Shown here: positions 33,013 to 42,870 of the stretch, piece after piece
Numbering within the stretch: position 1 is the first letter of the stretch
Layout of the letters: every line of letters starts with the position of its first letter
Assembly (NCBI GenBank): GCA_905147135.1
Contig: LR990053.1
Span: 4,538,501 to 4,602,500 of the forward strand
DNA: 64,000 nt
From: Blastobasis lacticolella
Taxonomy: Eukaryota > Arthropoda > Insecta > Lepidoptera > Blastobasidae
Direction of reading: 5' to 3'
Translations under genes and position numbers: made by a program
Notes under the pieces: generated by a model
Databases searched by the model: none
The model's input: only the letters and a program-made list of their open reading frames with translations
Told to the model about the DNA's origin: nothing

Positions 33013-33243
33013 CATCACCTCGGTGGCCTAGTGGTAAAGGTATCCGACTCGTAAGCGAGAGGTACCGGGTTTGAAACCCAGTGCCGTAACGTACCAATAA
33101 CTCTGACTTATGAACATTGGTTGAATACTAAGCGATGCTCTCACAGTGAGGGAAAACATCGTGATAAAACCTGTACATTATTTGATCTGCCAAATCGTGC
33201 TTGAGAGCACAACCGGGACTTTTACCTCCAAGATGATTTTTTA
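33013..33243 (+). mobile_element. SINE-B, internally deleted
   Basis: tRNA head intact (A box near 33020, ccgggtttgaaacccagt B box), body to 'cctgtacattatttgatctg', then straight to the 3' end 'gagagcacaaccgggac'. About 130 bases of the middle are missing. Confidence 0.8.
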
Positions 33244-33489
33244 AAGTTTTGAGCACCATGCACTTGGCACCTCTTGTTATGACAAGTCCATATTTTTTTT
33301 ATTGCCTAGTAAAACACTGCTGACACGTACTGACGGGCCACCTAATGGAAAACGGCCATCGTCGTCGTCGTTATAATTATGATGATATATAATTTTTTTT
33401 TTTCTTAAAGTGGTAACGCACTTACGCTCTTATATCGTACATTGCAAGAGCATAAGTGACTATCTAAATCATATCAAGCAATAGCATCA

Positions 33490-33720
33490 TAGCAAGAGGT
33501 CTCGGGTTCGATTCCCGGCCGGGCAGAAATTGAAATGATGAATTTAAATTTCTGTTACAGGTCTGGGTGTTCTATGTATAATAAGTATGTACTTAAAAAA
33601 AAGTATATAAGTAGTTTGTCTGTTATCTAGCACCCATAACACAAGCTTTGCTTACTTTGGGGCTAGATGGCGCTTTGTGAATTTGTCCACGATTATTGAT
33701 TATTATTATTTATTTATTAA
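33490..33720 (+). mobile_element. SINE-A, A-box end truncated
   Basis: Begins inside the tRNA head just before the B box (gggttcgattcccgg near 33504) and continues to the ttattattattt tail. Lacking the A box, it should not be transcribable by pol III from its own promoter. Confidence 0.8.
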
Positions 33721-33747
33721 TATCCCTTTTCACTACTGTGCACTGTG

Positions 33748-33905
33748 CAGTTGTTAAACTGTTTTATAGCACTCATGAATTAAATTGTTATTTATTATAC
33801 CAAAAAATACCCTGGAGCTAAAGGACGAGTTCTTTGAGCATAAGGGACAGCTAATCCTCCCTTCTATAGCAAACCGATTTTGGCTAAAGATGCACCAAAT
33901 GCCGT
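33748..33905 (+). repeat. Unclassified repeat shared with 62098-62275
   Basis: 'ctgtgcagttgttaaa', 'aataccctggagctaaaggac' and 'cataagggacag' match 'ctgtgcagttgttaaa', 'aatacccttggagacaagga' and 'cgtaagggatag' in the other copy. No coding sequence seen. Confidence 0.5.
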
Positions 33906-33949
33906 GAATGTTGCTAGAGCGGCAAAGGAATTGTATAAAAGGACCACTA

Positions 33950-34260
33950 TAAGCCCGTATTGACTGACAGTGGTAAAAAATATAAAGTGTGAAAATGGGA
34001 ATATCGATAAGATAATCTGTCCTTGGCAGTCTTTCTTGTAAACATTCAGTTATTTGGTCACTATTAGATTGATTTATTAACCTTGCTCATTATATCCCGC
34101 ATATTCTTTTTAATTATTTTGCCAGTTATTTTTAATCTTTTTCATAACTTACGAAAATAAACAATCCTACAGAAATCAAATTGTTTGTTATGACTTTTAT
34201 GACGGACGATCTATGATGCTTAAAAATTTTTGCATAAGTTGCCATACAGCTATTTTTATT
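33950..34260 (-). mobile_element. Diverged relative of the 7173 TIR element
   Basis: 'actgacagtggtaaaaaata' and 'gataatctgtccttggcagt' match in inverse the right part of 7173-7892, and 'aaacaatttg.tttgttatgacttttat' with 'gccatacagc' matches its left part. Internal sequence is missing and ends are worn. Confidence 0.5.
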
Positions 34261-34683
34261 TTATTTCTTTTAACAAGCAATGCGGACTTATCGTGATCTT
34301 ATTCTACGTGTACCTTTAAGAAAAGTCGTGTCGCCCACACCGAAGGGGCCTCGAAAAACGGCCGGTAATACCGGAAGATACCGCCGTAATCCAGTGTGGG
34401 GGAAATTACGCGCGTAATCCCCATTCGGCGGAGGCAATCAGCATTAAACACCAGGCATCGGAATCTGGATGTACTTGTGGATAATACGGCAAGAAACATC
34501 ATACGAAAGAATCTTCCGTGCTTTCCTTGGCGTCAAAGAACGTCATCGTAGAAGGTAATACTATTTTCATACATTAAATAAATTAAGTAGAACTAAAGCT
34601 TTAAAGCCTAATCTCGAATAATTACCTATTAAAATGATTTATTAATCTACAATTTACTCCATGTAAGCAAAAAACGAAGCAGC
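34261..34683. other. Unassigned, possible decayed repeat
   Basis: 34310-34500 has 'ggtaataccggaagataccg' and a 67-codon minus frame without a recognised domain. Confidence 0.25.
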
Positions 34684-34830
34684 AGCATAGATAGGCCTCC
34701 CACAAGGTGGACCGCACAAGGTAAAGATCGTAGGTACCAGCTGGATGCGGAAGGCACAGGACCGGCCTTTGTAGAGATCTCTGGGGGAGGCCTATGCCTA
34801 CCAGTGGGCGTCTATCGCCTGACATGCTGA
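34684..34830 (+). pseudogene. RTE-type C-terminus
   Basis: Has 'aggcctcccacaaggtggac', 'agctggatgcggaaggcaca' and 'ggaccggcctttgtagagat', the same block as 21890, with a shift in the middle (W-T-A then K-I-V-G-T-S-W-M). Confidence 0.65.
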
Positions 34831-34834
34831 GGCA

Positions 34835-35263
34835 AACGAGCAACCAGTTTACCTGATGGTTAGTGGTTACCGCGACCGGTGGAATAGACATTAGCAACAC
34901 CAGGGGTTGCCAATGCGTTACCCACCCAGGGCATAACGGGAAATCTCGTTCGAATTGGAGCCGCATGACTGGGGAAATACCTCCACCTTACAGAATATCG
35001 CAGCTAAACAATACTCTTTTAAATAGTATTGTGTTTCTGCCGGTGAGTAAGGTTTCCAGAGCTCCATGGGGTGGGGAGTTGGGGAACCGTGGCTTTGGCA
35101 GTGGAGTGGCATTTGCCTTTTTGCTGCCAGAGCAACGTGTTTTTGAGGTGGGCAACGCATTGGCGATACTCTTGGTGTTGCTAATGTCTATAGGCAGTGG
35201 TGACCACTTTCCATCAGGTGGCCCGCTTGCCTGTTTGCCTACCGTATAATATAAAAAAAAAGG
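34835..35263 (+). repeat. Repeat C copy preceded by an inverted partial
   Basis: 34926-35263 is a full plus-strand copy ending gcttgcctgtttgcctaccg and an A run. 34835-34925 holds the complement of a related tail (aggcaaacgagcaaccag, gacattagcaacaccag), so two opposite copies meet near 34925. Confidence 0.7.
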
Positions 35264-35815
35264 AACGAAATAAGTACTATTTAAAATATTAAGCTGCGGT
35301 GATCTGTAAGATGGAGATACAATACTGATTTACAATAGGTATAATTATTTAATCCTATACTTTCTCATTTTAATTTACCTATATTATGAGCAAACTCCGT
35401 CATGTCGAGCCAGAGATGACCATAGAGCCTACCCGTTATGAAGGCGAGTATATTTCTTGTTTTGTGACGTCACGCCGATGATTTCCCCCGAGCTCCGGCC
35501 TACGCGCCGAAATAATCTCCAGCGCCTTCATTGCGCAGAGTAGAACACTAGCGTTTTTAATTAAGATGACAAGATGGATTGTAAATTGAGACGACTGCCC
35601 GTCAGGGTTTGGGAAGGGAGGGTGGTGTACATTTCGTTAGCTATTTGAAATCAGGTGGAAATGACCGTATGCATAGCATCAGTAATAAAGTCCTCCTCCT
35701 CCTGTGGTCCTGAAATGATTTAAATCAGGTGTAATGGAAAGGGGTATCTACTTAACTATTGTCCAACTAACATCTACAACCTTATGTACAGATAAAATTA
35801 AAAAATAATTATTGT
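35264..35815. other. Unassigned stretch
   Basis: No gene or shared repeat. Confidence 0.3.
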
Positions 35816-35816
35816 C

Positions 35817-35905
35817 TCGCGTTAATGTCCCGGTTACGTTTTCGCGCACGAGTGCTCGGGGTCCACCTTGACCCTGATCAATTTGATAGATCAAGTAATA
35901 ACGAA
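35817..35905 (-). mobile_element. SINE-B 3' fragment
   Basis: Complement of the 3' end: 'gcgttaatgtcccggttacg' with the gcgcacgagtgctcggggtc block. Confidence 0.75.
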
Positions 35906-35914
35906 ATTAGGGTT

Positions 35915-36170
35915 TCTCAGTAATGTACATACCATTTGTTAAACACTAACCGATATTCTTACGGTGAGGGAAAACATTGTGATGAAACCGGCACATTCAG
36001 TACTGATGTGTAACCATGATCCAATCTGATCAGGTTCCCCTTCTAGGGTCAGGGAGGTTAGATGGCAGATGCTCCACTGTAATTATCTGATCTGTCAAAT
36101 CCTGGATTGTGGTCAAGGCGGATTCCGGGCCGGGACAGCACAACAACGACATTAACTCCAAAATGATTTT
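35915..36170 (+). mobile_element. SINE-B, tRNA head missing
   Basis: Starts near 'ctcagtaatgtacat' and runs through 'gagggaaaacattgtgatga' to the 3' end and a T run. Together with 35817-35905 it makes a head-to-head inverted pair. Confidence 0.75.
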
Positions 36171-36189
36171 TTTTTTGGTAAGCATAAAA

Positions 36190-36460
36190 ATAAAGTCGCT
36201 TTTCTTGTCTGTCCGTCTGTATATCCGCTTATCCTAAACTACAGGATTTTGATGCGGTTTCCATCGTGTGATAGAGAATTTCTTCCGGAAGGATTATATG
36301 AATAATACGTGCATATTGTTATTTACATATAATATACATGTGTTTAAAGTCAAGAAAATGCGTATGAAACCGATGGGTCGGGACATCGTCAGCGCAAAAT
36401 GCTATAACTACGCTAAGTTCTAGCGGAAACTACTTACATCAACAACATAGTCAATACCCC
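36190..36460. repeat. Possible Helitron-like scrap
   Basis: 'cttttcttgtctgtccgtct' then 'aaactacaggattttgatgc' follows the same order as 27905 (gtctgt..., '...aaacggattttcatgc'). Confidence 0.25.
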
Positions 36461-36745
36461 ATAATAGCCCACAGCTGGACTTGAACCTCCTCCACAATAG
36501 AGGAGGGCATCGCCGTAATCTATGGAGAAGCATGGGCTTGAGATCGCTGAAATCGCATGGGGCGCACTGAAAACCAGCGCCACTGCGTCAGTCGTGGCAT
36601 TTATTCAGAGTACTGCCCACGGCACTTCTCCATGGCACGGCTAATGTCAATTTGTATTTTTGTTTAAATATATTTTTGCTTTTCTATTTTTTCTTTTTTT
36701 CTTTTATATTTTGTACTTTTTATGAGCAATAAACATATTTTACAT
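36461..36745 (+). repeat. LINE 3' UTR-like fragment
   Basis: 'ggggcgcactgaaaaccagc' and 'gccactgcg' followed by T-rich sequence and gcaataaacatattttac look like the 3' end of an abundant insect LINE, from memory. No ORF remains. Confidence 0.4.
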
Positions 36746-36839
36746 TACTTTCCTTTAAAAGTTTTTAGAAATAAATGTGATTGAACTCGAGAATTAACCT
36801 TCAACTTTACACCAGTGTCATTAGATGACACCTACCTAT

Positions 36840-36874
36840 GAAAAATACCTGAATTTAGAATTCAGGTATTTTTC
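36840..36874. repeat. Perfect 16 bp hairpin
   Basis: gaaaaatacctgaatt and aattcaggtatttttc around TAG. AT-rich foldback in otherwise plain sequence. Confidence 0.75.
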
Positions 36875-37192
36875 CCTCGTCTTATTAATGTAAATTAACT
36901 ATGTGCAAAAAATGGAAGTAAGAAGCAGGTTACGTTGAAAATGTCAGGAGTCATTTTAAGCCCAGAAAGCGAATACATTTGAAGTGGCAATTAATAATAA
37001 CTTATGCTTTCTATCTGCAGTTCTAATACTTAAATTATACGCTAATATCATTTATTATTTACAACTTAAACATAATATACAAACAATATAGAATTGCATA
37101 TTAAAACTGCCTATAAATAAATACCTTACAATATAACAATAAAAACGAAAATTTAGCAAATTCCCTTCTATGAGTAAAACTTATTTAGTTTA
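36875..37192. other. AT-rich stretch, nothing recognised
   Basis: No gene or repeat family seen. Confidence 0.35.
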
Positions 37193-37396
37193 AGGCCTAA
37201 GGCCTTTGCCATAATCTCCACGTTTGGCAGGGTCGTTGGAGATGTGTAATATATATAACAATGGGAAAACGATGCCCATTTTCCAGCCTATGGAAACTCT
37301 AGATCTTTTGCCTCGAAAACATTAGTCGCCTTGTACGACACCCACAAGTGCACGGTGTTCGTGCTGTTCTACTCCGTCGGACACCACACGGCCAAT
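37193..37396 (-). repeat. Repeat D, minus strand
   Basis: Complement of the family from 'ttgtacgacacccacaagtg' and 'gatcttttgcctcgaaaaca' to 'ccataatctccacg'. Confidence 0.7.
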
Positions 37397-37711
37397 GCCA
37401 CGTATTTTTTAATGCCACCTCTTAAATTAATTGAGAAAAAGCTCTCAGCAGTTTGTTACTAAGCTTTTTGTGACTGTTACCCGAGACAGTTGTAATAAAC
37501 CTTTTTAATCGGCACCGTTAAGCAAAGTGAACACAATCGCATTTAAATTCAACGCGCGACTAAGTATTTATTGCCTTAATTAAAATTTACTCCGAAGGGC
37601 AAAGGGTGAAGTCTAGAGATACTTTGTTCGAGTCTCGGTTCTATGCTCGGTGTAAGGGTGCATCGAAAGCTCGCGTACGCGTCACGAATACGCAGTTGCA
37701 GCAACGGCTTG

Positions 37712-37945
37712 CGGTTGTGTGTCCGTTGTGTTTTCGCGTACTAGGGCCCGCGATCCAGAATTTGGCGGATCAGGTAATTGTATGGGGCGTCTGCCATCTG
37801 AACTCCGTGACCCTGTTCGAACCTGGCCAGATTGGATCGACTGAACCTACACGTTCAGGTTGTGCAGATTTCTTCACGACTTTTTCCCTCACCGTCAAGT
37901 AACCTAGAAAAGAGTTATTGGTACATGGCGAAACTGGAGTTCCAA
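37712..37945 (-). mobile_element. SINE-B, degraded
   Basis: Recognisable blocks 'gatccagaatttggcggatc', 'ccagattggatcg' and 'ttattggtacatggcgaaac'; the tRNA head is lost just past the last. Confidence 0.7.
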
Positions 37946-38116
37946 CGAAGAAATGGATGTAGAGATCTAGCTGACAAATGCGCGTAACGACACGAATACG
38001 CTGACAATATCTTATGTATCATCCAGGGCGTGTCCTCTCCTTTTGTCTGTCGGTCTGGCTTTCCCGTATTTATTTCTACAGCCATCAGATCGTGAAGTAT
38101 ATAAACATCAAACTGT

Positions 38117-38446
38117 TTTATTTTTGTCATACAGTAGGCAAACAGGCAAGCGGGCCACCTGCTGGAAAGTGGTCACCACGGCCTATAGACATTAGCAACA
38201 CCAAGAGTGTCGCCAATGCGTTGCCCACCTCTATAACACGTTGCTCTGGCAGCAAAAAGACAAATGCCCCTCCACTGCCAAAGTCACGGTTTCCCAAATC
38301 TCCACCCCATGGAGCACTGGAAACCTTACTCACCGGCAGAAACACAACACTATTTAAAAGAGTATTGTTTAGCTGCGGTGTTCTGTAAGGTGGAGGTACT
38401 TCCCCAGTCGGGCGGCTCCAATTCGAACGGGATACCCCGCTATCCT
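38117..38446 (-). repeat. Repeat C copy
   Basis: Full-length minus copy from the gtaggcaaacaggcaagcgg end to cgaacgggataccccgctat. A 151-codon minus frame crossing it is read-through of the repeat. Confidence 0.75.
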
Positions 38447-39743
38447 CTCCCTCTCTTCCTCTAACCTCTCTTAAAGTGACGTTGTATAAATCGTCTACAA
38501 CAGATGTTAAAAGCAAATGATTGTGAAATAAAACATTGTTAGGTGGCCATGTGGTGTCTGGCAGAGAATGAACCCCTTCCATTAAATTCCATTAAAATGA
38601 TTGATATTTTAGAGACACACCGTCTCAGACTCTTGAACCTCCTTCGACCACAAAATGGACATCAATGAACTCTGTGTATGTTTTTTAAAGTGGACCCCAC
38701 ATATATATTAGTTTTCAACTATTTGTGCCATAAACAACGCTAATTTCTCACGTAAGGACCTAAAACTTTAATAAGGCTTTGGTCCCTAAATTCGGGGTAT
38801 GCTGTAGTCAGCCTCTAAAACGTAACAGCCAAGTTTTTAAGTCCCAAGGTACCTGCGGGTTAATACACTTGTGAATACAATTACAGAGGGTGGAAATTAT
38901 TTAAATATGTATAGGGTGGAATCAAATATACCTACACCGTGTAAATAAATAAGATCCGATGACCTTAAAGGGCCTGGCAATGAGGTATTCTTGTAAATAA
39001 AAGTGAAACTTTATGTTATTAGATGGTTGCTTTGTTACTCTTTCGCGCTAAAGTTACTGAAATAATTTTGATCAAATTTTACTTTATTAGCGCTAAGTAG
39101 ATGTGTAGTTTACTTCCAAATTTAAAATAGTTACGATCTGGACGCGAACGAAGCCGCAACTTGTAAGTGTCATAATTTGACTGCCCTTGGTACCGATTCT
39201 GGTATGCAATGCAGTTGTTATTATGTTGCAATGTAACTGTGATGTTACTATAACTACATCGAGGTATCGAGTTAGTCCCAGCATCATCCCAGTTAAATTG
39301 CAGTCAAATCATTGTTCGACCTTTGACACGTTTTCGTTGACAGAATTGAAGGCAGTTTGACAACTAAGAAAGATGCAACTTAATAATTTATTTGTTCATT
39401 TATTTATTGGAATACCAACAGCCATATAAAACCATAATGCAACTAAAGTACCAGAAAATGAATTGTGGAAAAGTTTGCACAAATGAAAGTTGCAACTCAA
39501 CATCTGTCATTTGAATAACAAACACACGTTTGATATGCGATGCAATTGTAATGTTCCTGCAATTGAGACGATTTCCGTACTAGAATCGAAGCCCCCGATT
39601 CACTTGGGTTCGGCAAAGCATGTTTTCTTTCCCCATTCATCCCTATCGGCTGTCATATCCACGCTCACCCCTCGCACACTGATATCCCTCATCACACAAT
39701 CCATGTCTTTTCTTTGGTCTTCCCCTACCTTTAACTTCTTTTC
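38447..39743. other. Unassigned, with a short repeat D start
   Basis: 38548-38580 'ggccatgtggtgtctggcag' matches the repeat D start. The rest is AT-rich without a recognised gene. Confidence 0.35.
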
Positions 39744-39885
39744 GCAATTTTTAAGCGTCATCTTGGCGTTAATGTCCCGGTTGTGCTCTTGAGAACGAGG
39801 GCCCGGGGTCCGCCTTGGCCATGATCCAGGATTTGGCGATCAGGTAATTACAGTGGAGCGACTGACATCTGCAATTTTTAAGCGT
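39744..39885 (-). mobile_element. 5'-truncated SINE-B with perfect 15 bp duplication
   Basis: GCAATTTTTAAGCGT at 39744-39758 is repeated exactly at 39871-39885. Between them, 39759-39870 is the 3'-most 112 bases of SINE-B in complement. Truncation at the 5' end with a clean target duplication is the signature of target-primed reverse transcription by a LINE enzyme. Confidence 0.9.
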
Positions 39886-39969
39886 ATTTGTTGCAAATAA
39901 TAAATTTTAGGTCGACAGCTTTGGTGTGAGATTACACCTGGGTTTTGTCACGTGCTGCTTAAGCCCCAA

Positions 39970-40092
39970 GGATACGTGCGCATAGTGTCTAAACCTGCCT
40001 GTATCAGGTCCCACGGGAGGTCTTAGTAGCGATGGATTAACATTGCTGAGCCGGATATAACAGCTTACGATGCAAGGAATCTCAAGATAGTT
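39970..40092 (+). pseudogene. RTE-like C-terminal scrap
   Basis: 'cacgggaggtcttagtagcg' then 'atggattaacattgctgagc' matches the coding order of R-G-R-P-K-K-R-W-I-D with two stops in place of lysines. Short and degenerate. Confidence 0.4.
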
Positions 40093-40109
40093 TGAAATTA
40101 ACTAAATAC

Positions 40110-40328
40110 ATAAATATGCTTGGACAATTCACACAGCACCATCTAGCCTCAAAGTAAGCAGAGATTTTGTTGTAAACTATTTATATAGTTTTAAAAACAT
40201 ACTTATTATACAAATACAGACCCGCAACAGAAATTAAAGTTCATCATTTCATTTCGGCTCGGCCGGGAATCGAACCCGGGAACTCTTGTGTGGTAGACCG
40301 GTATGTTAACCATTGAACCACTCAGGTG
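40110..40328 (-). mobile_element. SINE-A, minus strand, near full length
   Basis: From the tail side (tgcttggacaattcacacag) to an intact B box (gggaatcgaacccggg near 40264) and A-box end (ccattgaaccactcagg). Confidence 0.8.
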
Positions 40329-41154
40329 TAAGCGTACCTTGGCAGAAGCTGGGGTAGGCCGCTAGGATCAAGATGATGTTGATGATGATATATTTACTTA
40401 TTTGACAGTTTTTTGTACACATAAAACTAATATTAATAATAATTTTAAAAAAATACGAAATTAAAGATAACAAGTTTAGAGTCACATAACTAACTCAAAA
40501 CTAAAATATAATAAATATTATGATGTATAAGAAAAGAAAATAAATCTTTTAAAATATAGACTATGTATAATCCTAGAATAAAAAATGCTATTCTCATCGT
40601 CATATTGAGAAATATTTTTCTAATAAACTTTTTATACATCATCAAATGAAGGGAAAAACCCAGTGCCATTGCTAGGCCAAGAAAGAGCACTTAGGTTTAA
40701 ACATATTTATTCTCATAAAAGATATAACATCACTTACATGAGAAAATAACTTACGCATTTGCAATAAATGTGTAAATATTTTAGGTAAAATTTTGTGTCT
40801 CGTATAGATTTGATCAGAATTTCTGACATTGTTTCTGATTAGATAGATTTTATTTGACATATACAAACACAAATATCGAATTTCGTTATCGGTTTTATTA
40901 GTGATTCAACGTAGCAGTTTGTTACGCCGAATATTGTTAGGAAAAACATATTACTGCAAACAATATATATTGTTATCTAACTGGACTTAATACAGTAACG
41001 TGTATTGTGTTACCGACCAAACCCGAAGGATAAACTAGTTCCACCTATGACACTCTAGTTTGACCGAGGCCGAATTGATTTTGAATGATTATTAAAATAA
41101 ATGAACGGTTAAAAGTTAACTTACAGGGTAGGATCATACTGTGAGAAACATTAA
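40329..41154. other. Unassigned stretch before the CR1-like LINE
   Basis: Two overlapping minus frames (40872-40672 and 40690-40490), the second strongly hydrophobic, have no recognised family and sit in AT-rich sequence; see rejected items. Confidence 0.3.
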
Positions 41155-41349
41155 CAGGGTCACCGTCCGCTATTCAACCAGTGTGGACGTGTTATTTGTT
41201 GCTCTGTGAGTTTGTGAATTTATTTGTGAACTATTTTGTGATTGGTGGAATTTGCTAATATTCAATTCCTTATCCCTCTTGTGGTGTTTTTACCTGATGT
41301 TACCTCCTCTGGGGCGGTCCTAGAGTGAGACAGCTACTGTGTTGACCGT

Positions 41350-41475
41350 GCAACGCACATTATTGGAAAAAATACATCGGCCCGTGTGGGATTGGAACCG
41401 GGGACCTCCGTGCCACAGCGCAGCCGGCCGCCTCATACACCACCGCGCTACCGCGCACTCGGCCGGCCGCGGCGA
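41350..41475 (-). mobile_element. tRNA-like SINE head in the LINE leader
   Basis: On the minus strand: 'tagcgcggtggtgtatgagg' (A-box-like) and GGTCCCCGGTTCCAATCCC (B-box-like), about 50 bases apart as in tRNA-derived promoters. It is distinct from SINE-A and SINE-B. It may be a SINE inserted in the leader or a resident part of it. Confidence 0.45.
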
Positions 41476-41646
41476 AAAAGCCCTTCACTTCGAGCGCGCG
41501 GCTTACGTCACAACTACGCCGCCACTCTGTTGCATTGCACCGCCCGCGCCGCCGCACCGTATGACTTACTGCTACCTACGCTACGCTTATAACAATTATT
41601 TTGTATTGTTGTGCTTTGCTTGCGCGCTTCTACTAACATAGGCGTA

Positions 41647-42870
41647 ATGATTTGTTCTGGCTGCCAGCTTGAGTTGCTTCCCTATGAGGACTGTCTGCGA
41701 TGTATGGTTGAGTCTTGCGGTAAATTATACCACTTTCTTTGCTGTATTAGGGCTCCTACTGTGGCTGAAAAAGCAGACTGGGTATGCCCCGAATGTTCCA
41801 TAGCTGCAAAAAAAGTCGGACCAAACTGTAATATAACTGTTGGCACACCCACCTCCTTAAAAAATATTACAATTAGGAAAAAAACCGTACCTTTACCTAA
41901 ACCTGGCGCTGGCAAGGAGATCACCGCGACTGTTGATGAGTCTATACTGCAGTCTTTGGATGGAACAACTGTGTTGAAACCTGATGACATTACTCTCGAC
42001 GGTCAGGACAATTTAAATGCAACTGTTGGTATTAACAGTGGCGACGATGCCCACTTGATTAACTCGTTGGAGGTTCAGGTTCTCCGTCAACAAATGACCA
42101 TGTTGACGGAGCAATTATCGGACGCAGTATCCGCCATAGCCCAGTGCCATACGGCACTCACGCTCTGTACCGATAGATTAAAAACAACCGAGGATCGTCT
42201 CGAGAGGGCACTTAGTGGACAATGTTTGTGCCAATGCGCCCCTGTTTCGAATGTGGACGATGTGGAGAATAGCTCAGACAAGGCCAAACCGAAGCGGGTG
42301 CGGAAACGGAAGAGCGAGAAACCTGGTACCACTACAGTTTCTGCTATTCCAGCGATAAAGAGCTCCGAAGTTAACAAAGTGAATGATGCGACAATATCGG
42401 TGATGCTTGATGAGTCCACTGTCGCGCCTGAAGATACGCACACTCAACGAACACCAGTCGAACATCCTCCTGAGAGCTCTCTGGATTCTCCGACTGATTC
42501 CAGGGATGAATGGAAAGAGGTGCGCCACCGGAAATCTAGGCGTAACGAATATGTTCTCGGTACTGCTGGACCTACCATCACCACACTAAAAGCCGTTGAG
42601 CTGCGAAAGCAGATCCATTTGTGGAACATGATATCGGAAGCGGGTGAAGTGCGCAATTATCTGCGTCAATTATTTCCGGATGCACATTGCACCGTAGAGG
42701 AGCTGCGACCTAAAGGCGACTACAAATCGTATAAAATCTCCGTACCGGTGCAGTATTTCGAGCGGTGTTTGTCAGCTGACGTGTGGCCTAATAACGCAAG
42801 GGTAAAAGCTTGGTTATTTTGGAGACGAAGACGCAGCTCTGAATCCATTAAGGCCACAGAAACAAAATAA
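41647..42870 (+). CDS. LINE ORF1: PHD-finger, coiled-coil RNA-binding-type protein
   Basis: 407 codons from the ATG at 41647, chosen because MICSGCQLEL places the first zinc ligand at residue 3; the frame is open upstream but without a better start. A C4HC3 PHD finger is read at C3, C6, C16, C19, C24, H29, C32, C47 and C50. Then a low-complexity linker, a predicted coiled coil (about 145-200, LRQQMTMLTEQLSDAVSAIA), a basic patch (KPKRVRKRKSEK), a Ser/Thr/Pro-rich stretch, and a C-terminal block (EELRPKGDYKSYKISVPVQY, then WPNNARVKAWLF) typical of CR1/jockey ORF1s. Such proteins coat element RNA in the retrotransposition particle. Intact, no stop. The TAA at 42868 overlaps the start of the ORF2 frame by a few bases. 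Confidence 0.8.
   Translation: MICSGCQLELLPYEDCLRCMVESCGKLYHFLCCIRAPTVAEKADWVCPECSIAAKKVGPNCNITVGTPTSLKNITIRKKTVPLPKPGAGKEITATVDESILQSLDGTTVLKPDDITLDGQDNLNATVGINSGDDAHLINSLEVQVLRQQMTMLTEQLSDAVSAIAQCHTALTLCTDRLKTTEDRLERALSGQCLCQCAPVSNVDDVENSSDKAKPKRVRKRKSEKPGTTTVSAIPAIKSSEVNKVNDATISVMLDESTVAPEDTHTQRTPVEHPPESSLDSPTDSRDEWKEVRHRKSRRNEYVLGTAGPTITTLKAVELRKQIHLWNMISEAGEVRNYLRQLFPDAHCTVEELRPKGDYKSYKISVPVQYFERCLSADVWPNNARVKAWLFWRRRRSSESIKATETK

Noticed and set aside
38127..38582. 151-codon minus-strand ORF
   Set aside because: Lies in repeat C; the same peptide appears in every copy of that repeat, with stops in different places.
40490..40872. Two overlapping AT-rich minus ORFs, one strongly hydrophobic
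   Set aside because: The second starts at GTG right after a stop, its first ATG leaves 59 codons, composition is biased by AT-rich codons, and no family was recognised. Not enough to call a gene.
41360..41592. GC-rich frames before ORF1
   Set aside because: They lie in the tRNA-like segment of the LINE leader, conflict with each other on both strands and show no domain.
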